From assembly GCA_964396165.1 (NCBI GenBank), contig CAYNEF010000003.1, forward strand, positions 36,119 to 100,118: 64,000 nt of DNA, read 5' to 3'. Shown here in pieces: positions 33,176 to 42,885 of the stretch; the first letter of the stretch is position 1; each line of letters opens with the position of its first letter. Origin of the DNA: CALCZU01 sp964396165 (GTDB taxonomy: Bacteria > Bdellovibrionota > FAC87 > UBA2466). The position numbers and the translations under genes are program-made. The notes beneath the pieces were generated by a model, which was given only the letters and a program-made list of their open reading frames with translations, was not told where the DNA came from and searched no databases.

Positions 33176-34602
33176 TACATCGACACGTTGTTGATGACGT
33201 AACTTACCGAGATAGACAACCCTGAGTTCATAGCAAACGTTTTCGTAGGAGTGAATTTGTATCCTGTGCTCGAAGTAAGTTGTGACGAGTAGTCTTCCGT
33301 TCTGGGAGATGTGCTGTAGTCGGTGATGTAAATCGCCAGACTGTTCATCTGATCTAGTAATGTTCCATCCGTCACTGCTTCCATCGCTCCGGTTGTGGAG
33401 TTTCTCATATACCATTTCAGCTCAACACTGCCGACATTGTTGCCACTCTTGTTCACCTTGATAGAAGGCAAAAAGACAATCGGCTTAGTTGTATCGTTGC
33501 CGACAAAGATGGTTCCGATGTTTCCTTCAAATTTGCCGACTTCGGTGCTTCCTACTTTGAGTGACCAATCGCCGCTCGGTACTGGAGGAGCCAGGTATTC
33601 GTTTGTTCCGCTGGAAGAAGCGCTGAAATTGAATTGGTAACTGCCGTAACTTGCCGTATCGTCTCTCAAGTAAAGATTTCCCGCTCCACAAGAATTGCTA
33701 CTCGTACTTTTTGTTCCTGTAGCGCTGGTAAGAGGACTGGAAGTTGTCCAAGATCCGCCACCGCTCACATTAGATACGGTCGAGGGAGGCGTCAGTGTCA
33801 TCGCAGTTGTCTGTGCGCAAATTCCTGAATAGTTAATCGCGCTGGAATTAGAGTTCATGTAAAAAAGGTAACCTTTGAATTTGCTTGCGACCAATGTTTC
33901 GACATTGGAATAGGTATCAGTGATTGAAGTAGCTGCGCTATCCCAAGACCAAACATAAAACGGCTTAACAGCAAAGAAAGTTGTTCCATCAAAATTTCTA
34001 TAGGCGTTTTTCACTGTTTTTACAGAGTCATCAGAAACGGCCATTTTAGACAGCTGATCTACACTCAAACTTAAAGCTGCAGCATTATCTGTCGTTGTTT
34101 TGGATGAAGAGGTTTCATCTGTTGTGGAATTTTTGGTGAGCTCACCCAAATCGATGTTTCCAGAAGCATTGCCTAAAGGCATTCCTGTTAAACCAGCACT
34201 GCCAGAAGTCATGGTGACATAACCTACTACCTGATCTTTTTTATCGGCTTTAGTGCTATCGAGTAAAATCGCAACCCAGTTCTTTTTTGAAAGATTAAGA
34301 CTTACGCTATTGGAAGAAACAGAACCTTTCACCACATAATTAAAAGCGGTGGGATGAAATTCGCCAGAGTAAAGGGGGATTGCCCAAACGTCTGTGACTT
34401 GAGTTGCGGAAGCAAATGTAAAGCCTTCGACGAGTACGGCCCATACCTTATCAAAAATATCGAGACGCGCAGTTGTGTAATCCGTTGCCGCCAGTGTTGC
34501 CTTCATACTGATTTCCGCTTCACCACTACTTTTTTTGCTACATTGGATTAGTCCTAAGAAAGAGAAGAGTGTGATCCATAAAGCTAGGTATGTTTTATTC
34601 AT
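33157..34602 (-). CDS. Lipoprotein of unknown function (481 aa)
   Basis: A signal sequence (MNKTYLALWITLFSFLGLIQC) with a lipobox-type LIQC precedes a Ser/Thr-rich, beta-strand-rich protein of low complexity. It is rich in SSS, TTT and NAS stretches, as expected for a surface or adhesin-like lipoprotein. No enzyme motif is visible. Scattered Cys occur at SGICAQTT and NSCGAGNLY. The last residues (MYIDHRL) are encoded inside the 21-bp repeat. It is divergent from alaS; the 170-bp gap 34603-34772 should hold both promoters. Confidence 0.72.
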   Translation of the reverse strand: MNKTYLALWITLFSFLGLIQCSKKSSGEAEISMKATLAATDYTTARLDIFDKVWAVLVEGFTFASATQVTDVWAIPLYSGEFHPTAFNYVVKGSVSSNSVSLNLSKKNWVAILLDSTKADKKDQVVGYVTMTSGSAGLTGMPLGNASGNIDLGELTKNSTTDETSSSKTTTDNAAALSLSVDQLSKMAVSDDSVKTVKNAYRNFDGTTFFAVKPFYVWSWDSAATSITDTYSNVETLVASKFKGYLFYMNSNSSAINYSGICAQTTAMTLTPPSTVSNVSGGGSWTTSSPLTSATGTKSTSSNSCGAGNLYLRDDTASYGSYQFNFSASSSGTNEYLAPPVPSGDWSLKVGSTEVGKFEGNIGTIFVGNDTTKPIVFLPSIKVNKSGNNVGSVELKWYMRNSTTGAMEAVTDGTLLDQMNSLAIYITDYSTSPRTEDYSSQLTSSTGYKFTPTKTFAMNSGLSISVSYVINNVSMYIDHRL

Positions 34603-34772
34603 AGAATGAGGCCCCTTTTAAAAATGACTCATTGTGTATATCGGCATTTCTCTTGAAAAATTGAATCCAGATCGAACTCAAAGTGTGCTGACTTTGCCAT
34701 AGTTATAATGCAATGCAAAATTCAGCATTTCCCCTGTTTCCGACAGATGCAACTTCAGCTAGACTGATACGC

Positions 34773-37427
34773 ATGAAGTCGACGGAAATACGGGAAAAAT
34801 TCTTAAAATTCTTTGAAAAACATGGGCATACGCGCGTCAAAAGCAGTTCTTTGATTCCAGCAGCGGATCCCACACTTCTTTTTACGAATGCGGGCATGGT
34901 GCAATTTAAAGATTGTTTCCTGGGCCTGCAAAACAACGGATATACGCGCGCGACTACATCTCAAAAATGTGTACGAGCCGGGGGTAAGCACAACGATTTG
35001 GAAAATGTGGGTTTCACGCCACGTCACCATACTTTTTTTGAAATGCTCGGTAACTTTTCTTTTGGCGACTACTTTAAAAAAGAAGCTATCTCTCTTGCGT
35101 GGGAACTTCTCACCAAAGAATTAAAAATTCCCAAAGAAAAATTACGCATTACTGTTTTTCAAGATGACGATGAAGCAATGGAATTGTGGAAAGCAGAAGG
35201 TATTCGCCCAGACTGGATTTATCGCTTGGGCGAGAAAGATAATTTTTGGGCAATGGGCGATACGGGGCCCTGCGGACCCTGCACGGAAATTCATTACGAC
35301 TGGGGCGAATCTTTGGGTTGTGGAAAACCCGATTGTTCCCCTGCTTGTCCGTGTGGAAGCGGAAGATTTTTAGAAATCTGGAACCTCGTGTTCATGCAGT
35401 ATAACCGCGATAGCTCTGGCAAGATGACTCCTCTTCCAAAACCTAGCGTTGATACTGGTGCAGGTCTAGAGCGAGTCTCTGCAGTTCTCAATGGAGTTTT
35501 TAGCAACTACGATACGGATTTATTTTTGCCTTTGATTCACGCGATTGCGAAAAAAGCGGGAAAAACATACGGAGCAAATAAAGACGAAGATGTTTCGATG
35601 CGCGTGATTGCGGATCATTTGCGCTCTGGAACTTTTTTAATTTCTGATGGCGTTATTCCCAGTAACGAAGGCCGTGGCTATGTTTTGCGTCGAATTTTAA
35701 GACGCGCTATCAGGCACGGAAAAAAATTGGGGCAACAAGCTCCCTTTATCTACACTCTTGTTGAAAATGTGGGTGAAGTATTGGGTAGCGTATACCCCGA
35801 AATCATCCAAAACAGAAAGATGATTGAAGTTCTTTTAAGAGAAGAAGAAGAAAAATTCCATGAGACGATCCACCGCGGGATTGGGCTTCTCGATGAATCG
35901 ATCGCAAAATCCAAAGCACAAAAAAGTAGCACTCTCTCTGGAGATGTCGCGTTTAAATTGTATGACACGTTTGGGTTCCCGTTCGACTTGGTAGAAGTGA
36001 TTTGCAGAGAGCATGCGATGGGAGTCGATGAAAAAGCCTTTAGTGATCTGATGGACAAACAGCGTGCCCAGAGCAACTGGAAGGGCGGCGATAGCGATAA
36101 ATACGTCGAAAAAATCACGAAAGTTTTAGAAGGAAAGAAAATTTCTCCCACTTTTGAAGGCTATTCGACACTCGAATGCGATGGAAATTTAAATCTCCTC
36201 TTTGACATGAATGGAACAGAAGTACGTTCTCTTTCCTCTGGCACTGAAGGGTTTGCCATTTTTGATAAGACGCCCTTTTATGCAGAGAGCGGCGGTCAAG
36301 TCGGCGACAAGGGAACCATTCACCAGGATGGGGCAAAAGCTCTTGTAGGAAATACTTTTAAGGTAGCAAAAACAATTGTGCACCAACTAAAAGTGACAGA
36401 CGGGCAATTGCAACCTGCAAAACGCGCAAAACTTTCAGTCGATAAACAGTCAAGAAAACTAACGGCTATCAACCACACAGCAACGCACATGATGCATGCT
36501 GCGCTTAGAAAAGTATTGGGTGATAGAGTAAAGCAAGCAGGTTCACTCGTAGATTCGTCGCGTTTGCGTTTCGACTTCACTTATCCCAGAGGCGTTACAG
36601 CTGATGAGATTAAACAAATAGAAACTTTGGTAAATAAGGAAATTCAATCGAGCGATGAAGTTGTTACCAAAGAAATGAAATACGATGACGCCATTAAAAG
36701 TGGGGCGCTCGCCTTTTTCGACGAGAAATATGGAGATAGCGTCAGAGTCGTTCGCGTAGGCGGAACGGATAGCCCTTTCAGTGTAGAGCTTTGCGGCGGT
36801 ACGCATTTAACTCGCACTTCCGATATCGGACTTTTTAAGATCTTGAGTGAAACTTCCGTTGCGAGCGGCACGCGCCGTATTGAAGCGGTAACTTCTTTGA
36901 CTGCATTTGAATACCTCACCCACAGAAATGAACTTCTTGCGAGCATCGAAGCCAAAGTGGGCATGAAGGAAGAAAAAGCCGTTGAGAAGCTCGAACAACT
37001 TTCCCAGCAGTTAAAACAGCTGCAAAAAGAAAATGAATCGCTGAAAGTAAAAGTGGCGCAAGGGGGAAGCGGATCTAAAAGCGATGCTTCCCATGAAACA
37101 TTTGGCGCGTACAAGGCATTCATTCAAATTATACCAAGTGCCGATGCAAAAGTGCTGCGCACACTCTCCGATCAATTCAGAGACAAAGGCAAAGACAAAA
37201 CTTTTGTTGTGCTTGCATCTGAAATGGAAGGCAAAGTCTCTCTTTGCGTGGGACTGACAAAAGATTTGGTTGGCACATTTGACGCCGGTAAAATCGTAAA
37301 GGAATTAGCCGGTGAAATTAAAGGTACTGGAGGCGGCCGTCCTGATTTTGCACAGGCTGGTGGCAGTGATGCATCCGGAATCCAAAGGGCTTTTGACAAG
37401 TTTAGAAGCCTGCTTAAAGACAAATAA
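34773..37427 (+). CDS. alaS: Alanyl-tRNA synthetase
   Basis: Class II synthetase of 884 aa, full length. It begins MKSTEIREKFLKFFEKHGHTRVKSSSLIPAADPTLLFTNAGM, the canonical start. Motif 2 is YTRATTSQKCVRAGGKHNDL, and a zinc-binding insert C-x-KPDCSPACPCGSG follows. The editing domain has NHTATHMMHAAL (HxxxH) with VELCGGTH. The C-terminal C-Ala domain ends in GGGRPDFAQAGG. The frame is open 20 codons upstream, but the ATG at 34773 is the family start. It overlaps the lptF start by one base (TAATG) and heads the alaS-lptF-def-fmt unit. Confidence 0.97.
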   Translation: MKSTEIREKFLKFFEKHGHTRVKSSSLIPAADPTLLFTNAGMVQFKDCFLGLQNNGYTRATTSQKCVRAGGKHNDLENVGFTPRHHTFFEMLGNFSFGDYFKKEAISLAWELLTKELKIPKEKLRITVFQDDDEAMELWKAEGIRPDWIYRLGEKDNFWAMGDTGPCGPCTEIHYDWGESLGCGKPDCSPACPCGSGRFLEIWNLVFMQYNRDSSGKMTPLPKPSVDTGAGLERVSAVLNGVFSNYDTDLFLPLIHAIAKKAGKTYGANKDEDVSMRVIADHLRSGTFLISDGVIPSNEGRGYVLRRILRRAIRHGKKLGQQAPFIYTLVENVGEVLGSVYPEIIQNRKMIEVLLREEEEKFHETIHRGIGLLDESIAKSKAQKSSTLSGDVAFKLYDTFGFPFDLVEVICREHAMGVDEKAFSDLMDKQRAQSNWKGGDSDKYVEKITKVLEGKKISPTFEGYSTLECDGNLNLLFDMNGTEVRSLSSGTEGFAIFDKTPFYAESGGQVGDKGTIHQDGAKALVGNTFKVAKTIVHQLKVTDGQLQPAKRAKLSVDKQSRKLTAINHTATHMMHAALRKVLGDRVKQAGSLVDSSRLRFDFTYPRGVTADEIKQIETLVNKEIQSSDEVVTKEMKYDDAIKSGALAFFDEKYGDSVRVVRVGGTDSPFSVELCGGTHLTRTSDIGLFKILSETSVASGTRRIEAVTSLTAFEYLTHRNELLASIEAKVGMKEEKAVEKLEQLSQQLKQLQKENESLKVKVAQGGSGSKSDASHETFGAYKAFIQIIPSADAKVLRTLSDQFRDKGKDKTFVVLASEMEGKVSLCVGLTKDLVGTFDAGKIVKELAGEIKGTGGGRPDFAQAGGSDASGIQRAFDKFRSLLKDK

Positions 37428-38503
37428 TGGATACACTCGATAGATATCTCATTAAAGAACTCCTGATTTATTTCGTCTTCGTGCTATTGGGTCTGGCTGT
37501 CATGTTTGTCGCGATTGATTTCCTCTCCAAGTTCTGGATGATGGGAGTGCCCTTTGCCAAAGTAATTGAAATGTACGGCTACAAAGTACCCAGTGCGCTT
37601 CAGCAGTTTGTACCTGTAGCCTGTTTAATGGCAACGCTACTCGTACTTTCTAATATGTCGCGCTTAAATGAAGTGTTGGCACTTTATGCGGGCGGTATCA
37701 GCACATTTAGAATTGTTTCCACCTTTGTTGCTGTGGTTGCGACATTAAGCACGATTTCATTTCTGGTCTTTGATCCTCTGGTCCCCACTTTCGAGAAAAA
37801 AAGAATCCTGATGGAACGCGGTCAGGATCCCACTCAAGAAAACCTTCTTAACTTTAATAAGTCACATTTTTGGTACCGCAGTGGCAGAGTAATTTACAAT
37901 GTAGGCCATTTTGATCCGAAAACGAATACACTCGAGGATGTGAATCTTTATCTTCTCAGCAATACTTTTGAAATGGTGGAAAAGTACAAGGCTAGACGGG
38001 CCGTCTATGAGAATAACGACTGGACTTTGCAAGAAGGGTTCATGATTCGTTACCCGCAAGACACCAATTTTCCGATTTCTGAAAAGTTTGATTTACGGCG
38101 CGGGCTCATTCCGGAAAAACCTTCGGACTACAAAACTCTTGAGATTCAAGATGAGACGATGCCGCTTAAAGATCTCAGAAAGCACATTCAGAAAAATTCT
38201 TCGTATGGAATGGATGTCACGGGTCACGAGGTGAACTACCACAAGAGAGTCTCGGTCATTTTCACGCCGATTATTCTAGTGCTACTCGGAATTTCCTTTT
38301 CCATGACTCCACTGAAGAGTACGCCCATGACCCGAAGCATAGGGTATTGTTTTTTAATTGTGTTTGTGTATTTTCTATTACAGCATCTGACTGCTGCGGT
38401 AGGAAAGGGCGGGCATATTCCTCCCTTTTTGGCGGGTTGGGCGCCTAACTTTATCTTTTTCGGATTCTCTATGTTTCTGCTCGGCAGGAGAAAACAAGCA
38501 TGA
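37427..38503 (+). CDS. lptF: LPS export permease LptF/LptG (YjgP/YjgQ family)
   Basis: Membrane protein of 358 aa. It starts with MDTLDRYLIKELLIYFVFVLLGLAVMFVAIDFL, has two more segments (residues 55-75 and 95-120), a periplasmic domain of about 150 residues and three C-terminal TM helices (VIFTPIILVLLGISFSM, SIGYCFLIVFVYFLLQHL, PNFIFFGFSMFLL). This is the LptFG fold that, with LptB, extracts LPS from the inner membrane. The family normally needs an LptF/LptG pair and only one member is in the window, so lptF versus lptG is uncertain. Translation is coupled to alaS and def. Confidence 0.85.
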   Translation: MDTLDRYLIKELLIYFVFVLLGLAVMFVAIDFLSKFWMMGVPFAKVIEMYGYKVPSALQQFVPVACLMATLLVLSNMSRLNEVLALYAGGISTFRIVSTFVAVVATLSTISFLVFDPLVPTFEKKRILMERGQDPTQENLLNFNKSHFWYRSGRVIYNVGHFDPKTNTLEDVNLYLLSNTFEMVEKYKARRAVYENNDWTLQEGFMIRYPQDTNFPISEKFDLRRGLIPEKPSDYKTLEIQDETMPLKDLRKHIQKNSSYGMDVTGHEVNYHKRVSVIFTPIILVLLGISFSMTPLKSTPMTRSIGYCFLIVFVYFLLQHLTAAVGKGGHIPPFLAGWAPNFIFFGFSMFLLGRRKQA

Positions 38504-39003
38504 TTTTAGAAGTACTCGAATTCCCGGACGAAAGACTGCACCAGAAATCCGTTCCTGTGACGAAGTTTGATGCTTCTTTGCACAAACTTTTAAATGACAT
38601 GGCAGAAACCATGTACTCGAAAAATGGAATTGGGCTTGCTGCTGCGCAAGTGGGAAAGTTTATCCGCGCGCTAGTCATCGATCTCGGCCCTTCTGAAGAA
38701 GAAAAAGCAAAACTTTGGGAATTCATCAACCCGAAATTTATTAAAACAGAAGGCAAAACCGTTTTTGAAGAAGGCTGCTTAAGCGTGCCCGGTTATACGG
38801 AAGAAGTTTCTCGCAAAGCGAGAGTAACACTCGAATACCAAGACAGACATGGCAAAACGCATACACTTGAAACAGATGGATTACTTGCAGTAGCCTTGCA
38901 ACACGAGACAGATCATCTGGATGGAATTCTGTTCATTGATCGTCTTTCCCCGTTAAAAAGAAGAATGGCGCGAAAAAAGCTCATCAAGGCGGTCACGCTC
39001 TAA
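38500..39003 (+). CDS. def: Peptide deformylase
   Basis: Protein of 167 aa with the three signature motifs: motif 1 GIGLAAAQVG, motif 2 EEGCLSVPG (Cys metal ligand) and motif 3 QHETDHLDG (two His ligands and the catalytic Glu). It removes the N-formyl group from nascent proteins. It begins with an ATGA overlap with lptF and ends with a TAATG overlap with fmt, the usual def-fmt pairing. Confidence 0.97.
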   Translation: MILEVLEFPDERLHQKSVPVTKFDASLHKLLNDMAETMYSKNGIGLAAAQVGKFIRALVIDLGPSEEEKAKLWEFINPKFIKTEGKTVFEEGCLSVPGYTEEVSRKARVTLEYQDRHGKTHTLETDGLLAVALQHETDHLDGILFIDRLSPLKRRMARKKLIKAVTL

Positions 39004-39917
39004 TGTTAAAGTACATTTTTATGGGCACTCCCCAATTTGCGGCGAGTATCTTGGAAAAGCTCTCGCGCGAGCTGTATCCGCCAGTCCTTGTCATCACTCA
39101 GGAAGCAAAAGCACAGGGTAGAGGCCAAAAAATTACCGAAACGCCAGTGGCAGTCACCGCAAAAAATTTAAATTTAAAATGCATCGCCTCTGCTAATGTG
39201 AATACAGAAGAAATGACGGCAGTTATGAGTGCCGCTCAAGCAGATTTGATTCTCGTTGTGGCATTCGGCCAGATTTTACGTGATCCAATTTTAAAAATCC
39301 CCAAGATCTGCTGCCTCAATGTGCACGGTTCTCTTTTACCAAAATACAGAGGAGCAGCACCCATCCAGCGTGCTATCTGGGATGGGGAGAAAGAAACAGG
39401 GATTACGATTCAAAAGATGGCGAAAAAATTAGATACAGGCGACATCTTGCTTAAAAAAGTTATACCGATTGCAAGCGATGATACTTCTCATTCTCTTTTC
39501 GAAAAACTTTCTGTTTTGGGTGGCGAGGCCTTACTCGAATCTGTAAAACTGATTGAAAGCGGAAACTATACTTTCATTCCTCAAGATGAATCGCTAGCCA
39601 CGCACGCAAAAAAGCTGGACAAAGAAGAAGCACCACTTGATTTTTCACTTCCTGCCAAAGTTTTAGAAAATCATATCCGCGCACTTCAGCCCTGGCCTAT
39701 TGCTGAAGCCAATTTTTTTCAAACGCGTGTGAAGGTTTTTAAGGCAGAAGTAGGCAAACCCACAAGCAAACAAGCCTCTGAAATAATTACAGATTCCAAG
39801 TCGTATTTGGAAATTGCGTGCGGAGATGGTAAGACCCTCTCCATTCTTGAAGTACAGCCAGATAACCGCAAACGCATGAGTATTCAGGATTTTTTAAGAG
39901 GCTATGCGAAGCCCTAA
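39003..39917 (+). CDS. fmt: Methionyl-tRNA formyltransferase
   Basis: Protein of 304 aa beginning YIFMGTPQFAASILEKL. It has the formyltransferase active site NVHGSLLPKYRGAAPIQRAIW, with the catalytic Asn-His and the SLLPKYRG signature, and KKLDTGDILLKK with the catalytic Asp. The C-terminal OB-like domain has ALQPWPIAEANF. It formylates initiator Met-tRNA using 10-formyl-THF and is paired with def immediately upstream. Confidence 0.96.
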   Translation: MLKYIFMGTPQFAASILEKLSRELYPPVLVITQEAKAQGRGQKITETPVAVTAKNLNLKCIASANVNTEEMTAVMSAAQADLILVVAFGQILRDPILKIPKICCLNVHGSLLPKYRGAAPIQRAIWDGEKETGITIQKMAKKLDTGDILLKKVIPIASDDTSHSLFEKLSVLGGEALLESVKLIESGNYTFIPQDESLATHAKKLDKEEAPLDFSLPAKVLENHIRALQPWPIAEANFFQTRVKVFKAEVGKPTSKQASEIITDSKSYLEIACGDGKTLSILEVQPDNRKRMSIQDFLRGYAKP

Positions 39918-39922
39918 TACAA

Positions 39923-40756
39923 ATGAAAAGTTTTTTTTACATAGTTCTTATTGGCGCCTGCCTATCCTTTAAATTATCTGCCGACTACAGCACTGTGAAC
40001 GGTCTTCCTCAATTAGCTTCCGATGCAGATCACTTTTCTTTTTACTGGAGTGTCTGGCGCGATTGGAAGAACAAAGAAAAGGAAATGCTCGTTTCTGAAC
40101 GCTCACTCAATTGGGAATTAAGATCTTGTGATACAAAAGAAACAGTTTCTCAAAAAGCTGAAAGATTCTGGTATTTGGACGTAGATACAATAGCAGAGGC
40201 AAACTGGAGCGGGCATCTGTATTTAAATCTCATCAATTTCAATTCTCTCTTTGCAAAAACACACAGTCCTTATCTTTCGCTAAAAAGATTGCCCAATGAA
40301 TCGCTTCACGAATACCAAAAACGAAATTCAGAAGCATATCAAAAATGGCGTGCTTCTCTCTCTATGCGCGGTCATTATGGTGTGATTCACATCAACGCTG
40401 ACCACAGACTGGTTCCTACATTAAGTGCCGAAGAAAGTGCAGAATTTATCAGGACCACACAGTACGAAAATCCATCGCAATTATTATTTGAAAAATTCCT
40501 GCCGTATAAATCAGACAGATGGCCTGTGTACTTTGACGAGCGCGCGCACAAACCCCATGCGATAGAAAAACCCAGCATCTGGGAGAAGAATTTTATTTCA
40601 CAGACAGTGTTTGTGGCGCGACTGGATTGGAATGCGTGTGATGAAAAAATAAAAGCTACGTTTGTTGTTCCAAAAGGCGGCTTGCCAGCTCCCGGACCTA
40701 ATCGCCCAGGCCGACCGACTTCAAATACAAACACTCTCACCATCAGGGAAGAGTAA
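39923..40756 (+). CDS. Exported protein of unknown function (277 aa)
   Basis: A signal peptide (MKSFFYIVLIGACLSFKLSA) precedes a soluble domain rich in Trp and Tyr (HFSFYWSVWRDWKNKEKEM; YLDVDTIAEANWSGHLYLNL). The tail is Pro/Gly-rich (GGLPAPGPNRPGRPTSNT). I recognise no family. It follows fmt by 5 bp and may be cotranscribed with it. The next gene, a YkgJ-like protein, starts 4 bp after its stop. Confidence 0.72.
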   Translation: MKSFFYIVLIGACLSFKLSADYSTVNGLPQLASDADHFSFYWSVWRDWKNKEKEMLVSERSLNWELRSCDTKETVSQKAERFWYLDVDTIAEANWSGHLYLNLINFNSLFAKTHSPYLSLKRLPNESLHEYQKRNSEAYQKWRASLSMRGHYGVIHINADHRLVPTLSAEESAEFIRTTQYENPSQLLFEKFLPYKSDRWPVYFDERAHKPHAIEKPSIWEKNFISQTVFVARLDWNACDEKIKATFVVPKGGLPAPGPNRPGRPTSNTNTLTIREE

Positions 40757-40760
40757 TTAT

Positions 40761-41045
40761 ATGGAATGCAGAGTTGGATGTGGTGCCTGCTGTATAGCTC
40801 CTTCTATCTCTAGTCCATTGCCTGGGATGCCAAATGGCAAGCCTGCAGGAGTTCGTTGTGTAAATTTAAATACGGAGAATGTCTGCACCATTTGGGGGCG
40901 TTCAGATTTTCCAAAAGTGTGTCAGCAGTTTCGTCCCGAAATCAGCGTGTGTGGGACAACCAATGAAGAAGCTTTGGCCTTGATTACTAGGCTTGAGCTT
41001 TTGACAACCCCTGACGTTAACAAGAGATCTCAAAATGCTCATTGA
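40761..41045 (+). CDS. YkgJ-family cysteine-cluster protein
   Basis: Protein of 94 aa with the N-terminal MECRVGCGACCIAPSIS (C-x3-C-x2-CC) and further Cys in VRCVNL, VCTIWG, VCQQFRPE and SVCG. This is the cluster of the YkgJ (UPF0153, zinc/iron-chelating) family. The length and the SSPLPGMPNGKPAGVRCVNL stretch are typical of the short proteobacterial members. Metal binding is expected; the function is unknown. The frame is open 33 codons upstream into the previous gene, but family alignment places the start at the ATG at 40761. Confidence 0.87.
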   Translation: MECRVGCGACCIAPSISSPLPGMPNGKPAGVRCVNLNTENVCTIWGRSDFPKVCQQFRPEISVCGTTNEEALALITRLELLTTPDVNKRSQNAH

Positions 41046-41115
41046 TTTATATTGCAAACCTGTCGCTTGCACTATGTTAGAGAAGAGAGCCGGTTCTAGT
41101 TTAGCGGAGTTGTGT

Positions 41116-42144
41116 ATGAAAAATTTGAGTAGCCTATCCCGTCTCCTCCCTATTTTGCTTATCTTAAGCGCCTGTAATTACGAAAGAACAAAAAACATCG
41201 AAGATCCCGCTACAACGACAACAGCCAGTCGTTTCGCTGTAATTCAAAAAAATATTATCGAACCCAAATGCCTTGCCTGCCATTCTGCCAATAATCCGGC
41301 AGATGGGATCAATCTTTCTACGTATGCTGATGTGATGAATTCCAAAACAGTCATCCCAGGAAAACCACAGGAGAGTAAATTATTTACTTCTGTAGCAAAT
41401 GGGAGAATGCCCAGAGGAAGAGCAGCTCTACCCACAGATGAGATTCAGCTGATACAAAAATGGATTACTGATGGTGCACACGAAGTGGAAAATGAAGTAG
41501 GCAACCCGGTGCCTGCACCTGAAGCTGTTCCCACCTACCAGTGGATCTCAAAAAATGTTTTAGAAAAAAAATGCCTCATCTGTCACAACACTGCCAAACC
41601 TAGAGGCAAAGTGGACTTAAGTTCATACGAAGCGCTCATGGCATCTACAGGAAACAAAACCAAACCTGTGATTGCTGGAAATGCTGAGGCAAGTACTCTC
41701 TATCTTGAAATTGAAGAACAGAAGATGCCACCTAATATTAAAAAATTAGATGAAGCAGAAATGAAAGCGTTGCATGATTGGATTTTAGTAGGTGCTCCTG
41801 CTCCGGTTGTGACTCCAGCTCCGAGCCCGGTGCCAGGTCCTTCGCCTACACCCACACCACCAGAGCCCACGTATGCGTGGCTTTCCAAAAATGTACTTTC
41901 TCGGCGATGCGGATCCTGCCATGGAATTCCGTACAAACTGGCAAAGATAGATTTTACGTCCTATGAAACACTGCTTGGTTCACCAGGGAAAAATGGCAAA
42001 CCGCTTGTGCCCAGCGATCCCGAGCACAGTACAATCTATACTATCGTTCAAGCAGGACACATGCCTCCACCGCGCAAAGAAATGACGGAAGAGGAAATTA
42101 GAATAGTGAAGCAGTGGATCAACGAAGGGGCTAAGAACAACTAA
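41116..42144 (+). CDS. Lipoprotein with three c-type heme motifs (planctomycete-type cytochrome repeats)
   Basis: Protein of 342 aa. The signal peptide ends in the lipobox LILSAC (Cys20). Three repeats of about 100 residues follow, each with CxxCH (CLACH 52-56, CLICH 153-157, CGSCH 265-269) and a downstream Met-Pro (about 98, 204, 316) that could be the second heme ligand. Pro-rich linkers separate them. The repeat pattern, with SKLFTSVANGRMP and a closing IQKWITDGAH helix, is that of PSCyt1/'cytochrome C, planctomycete-type' domains. A periplasmic or outer-membrane electron carrier is inferred. The ATG at 41116 has GGAG 8 nt upstream; earlier in-frame codons lack a signal start. Confidence 0.83.
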   Translation: MKNLSSLSRLLPILLILSACNYERTKNIEDPATTTTASRFAVIQKNIIEPKCLACHSANNPADGINLSTYADVMNSKTVIPGKPQESKLFTSVANGRMPRGRAALPTDEIQLIQKWITDGAHEVENEVGNPVPAPEAVPTYQWISKNVLEKKCLICHNTAKPRGKVDLSSYEALMASTGNKTKPVIAGNAEASTLYLEIEEQKMPPNIKKLDEAEMKALHDWILVGAPAPVVTPAPSPVPGPSPTPTPPEPTYAWLSKNVLSRRCGSCHGIPYKLAKIDFTSYETLLGSPGKNGKPLVPSDPEHSTIYTIVQAGHMPPPRKEMTEEEIRIVKQWINEGAKNN

Positions 42145-42830
42145 GAAGCCTGCACCAAAGTGAGATGTGGTTTTTTCTTGCCCTCGATAAGATTTCGCAA
42201 GTCTTCTCTTGAGAGAAGAAGATGGCTGCCTTCCGTATCTGGTACGAGAATATTTAATACGAGTAATTCGTTTAGTATCTCGTTGATTTCTTCTATTTTA
42301 ATATCCACGTAGAATGCAAGGTTATCCGGTATGCGAAAGAGACGTATCCCTTTTTGTTCGTGCATTCCTTGGGATTTTGAGAAAAATTCAATCAACTGTA
42401 ATACTCTTTGTCTTGTGTCTTTCGGACGAAGTACGTTTACCATGTTGTTTGCACGGTCCAGACGTTCTTCTGCTACTTCCAGTGAGCGAGTTAATATCAT
42501 TTTTTTGATGTAAGGCGCCTGCTTTTCAATATTCATGATATCCGTGTGACCGAGTTCCATGATCATGACAGGTGTAATCGCCTGAGCGCTAAAGCGGCGG
42601 CAGTAGGGTTCTACATGTACTAAGGCTCTTTCTCCTAAGAATTGTCCAGTGCCCATAACAGCAATGCAACACTCTTGATTGTCAGAAACACTTAGCAATC
42701 GAATGCGGCCTTCAAGCACTATAAACATGGTGTCACCCATGGATCCTTGTTTGAAGAGGTATTCACCTGCCTGAATTTTCTTGTGATAGGGGCGGAAGAT
42801 GGGATGTTCCAGAAAATGAGCGATATCCAC
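42141..42830 (-). CDS. Crp/Fnr-type cyclic-nucleotide-binding regulator
   Basis: Protein of 229 aa. The N-terminal cNMP-binding beta-roll reads KIQAGEYLFKQGSMGDTMFIVLEGRIRLL and GTGQFLGERALVHVEPYCRRFSAQA, with a PBC-like GERAL segment. A long dimerisation helix (RSLEVAEERLDRANNMVNVL) follows, then a winged-helix region (DNLAFYVDIKIEEINEILNELLVLNIL). The recognition helix departs from the Crp consensus (no RxTVSR), so DNA binding is likely but divergent. It overlaps the cytochrome lipoprotein tail-to-tail by 4 bp. A 23-bp element shared with the next gene lies 55 bp upstream. Confidence 0.82.
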   Translation of the reverse strand: MDIAHFLEHPIFRPYHKKIQAGEYLFKQGSMGDTMFIVLEGRIRLLSVSDNQECCIAVMGTGQFLGERALVHVEPYCRRFSAQAITPVMIMELGHTDIMNIEKQAPYIKKMILTRSLEVAEERLDRANNMVNVLRPKDTRQRVLQLIEFFSKSQGMHEQKGIRLFRIPDNLAFYVDIKIEEINEILNELLVLNILVPDTEGSHLLLSREDLRNLIEGKKKPHLTLVQAS

Positions 42831-42885
42831 GACTAACTCCTTTGCAAACGTTCCACGAAAGTTAACTAGAGATATTAAACCATAG

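Noticed and set aside
36644..37123. Long antisense reading frame within alaS (159 codons), and similar antisense frames at 29701-30126 and 30148-30615
   Set aside because: They lie opposite strongly conserved enzyme genes, have no SD and encode Ser/Phe-rich nonsense typical of complementary-strand shadows.
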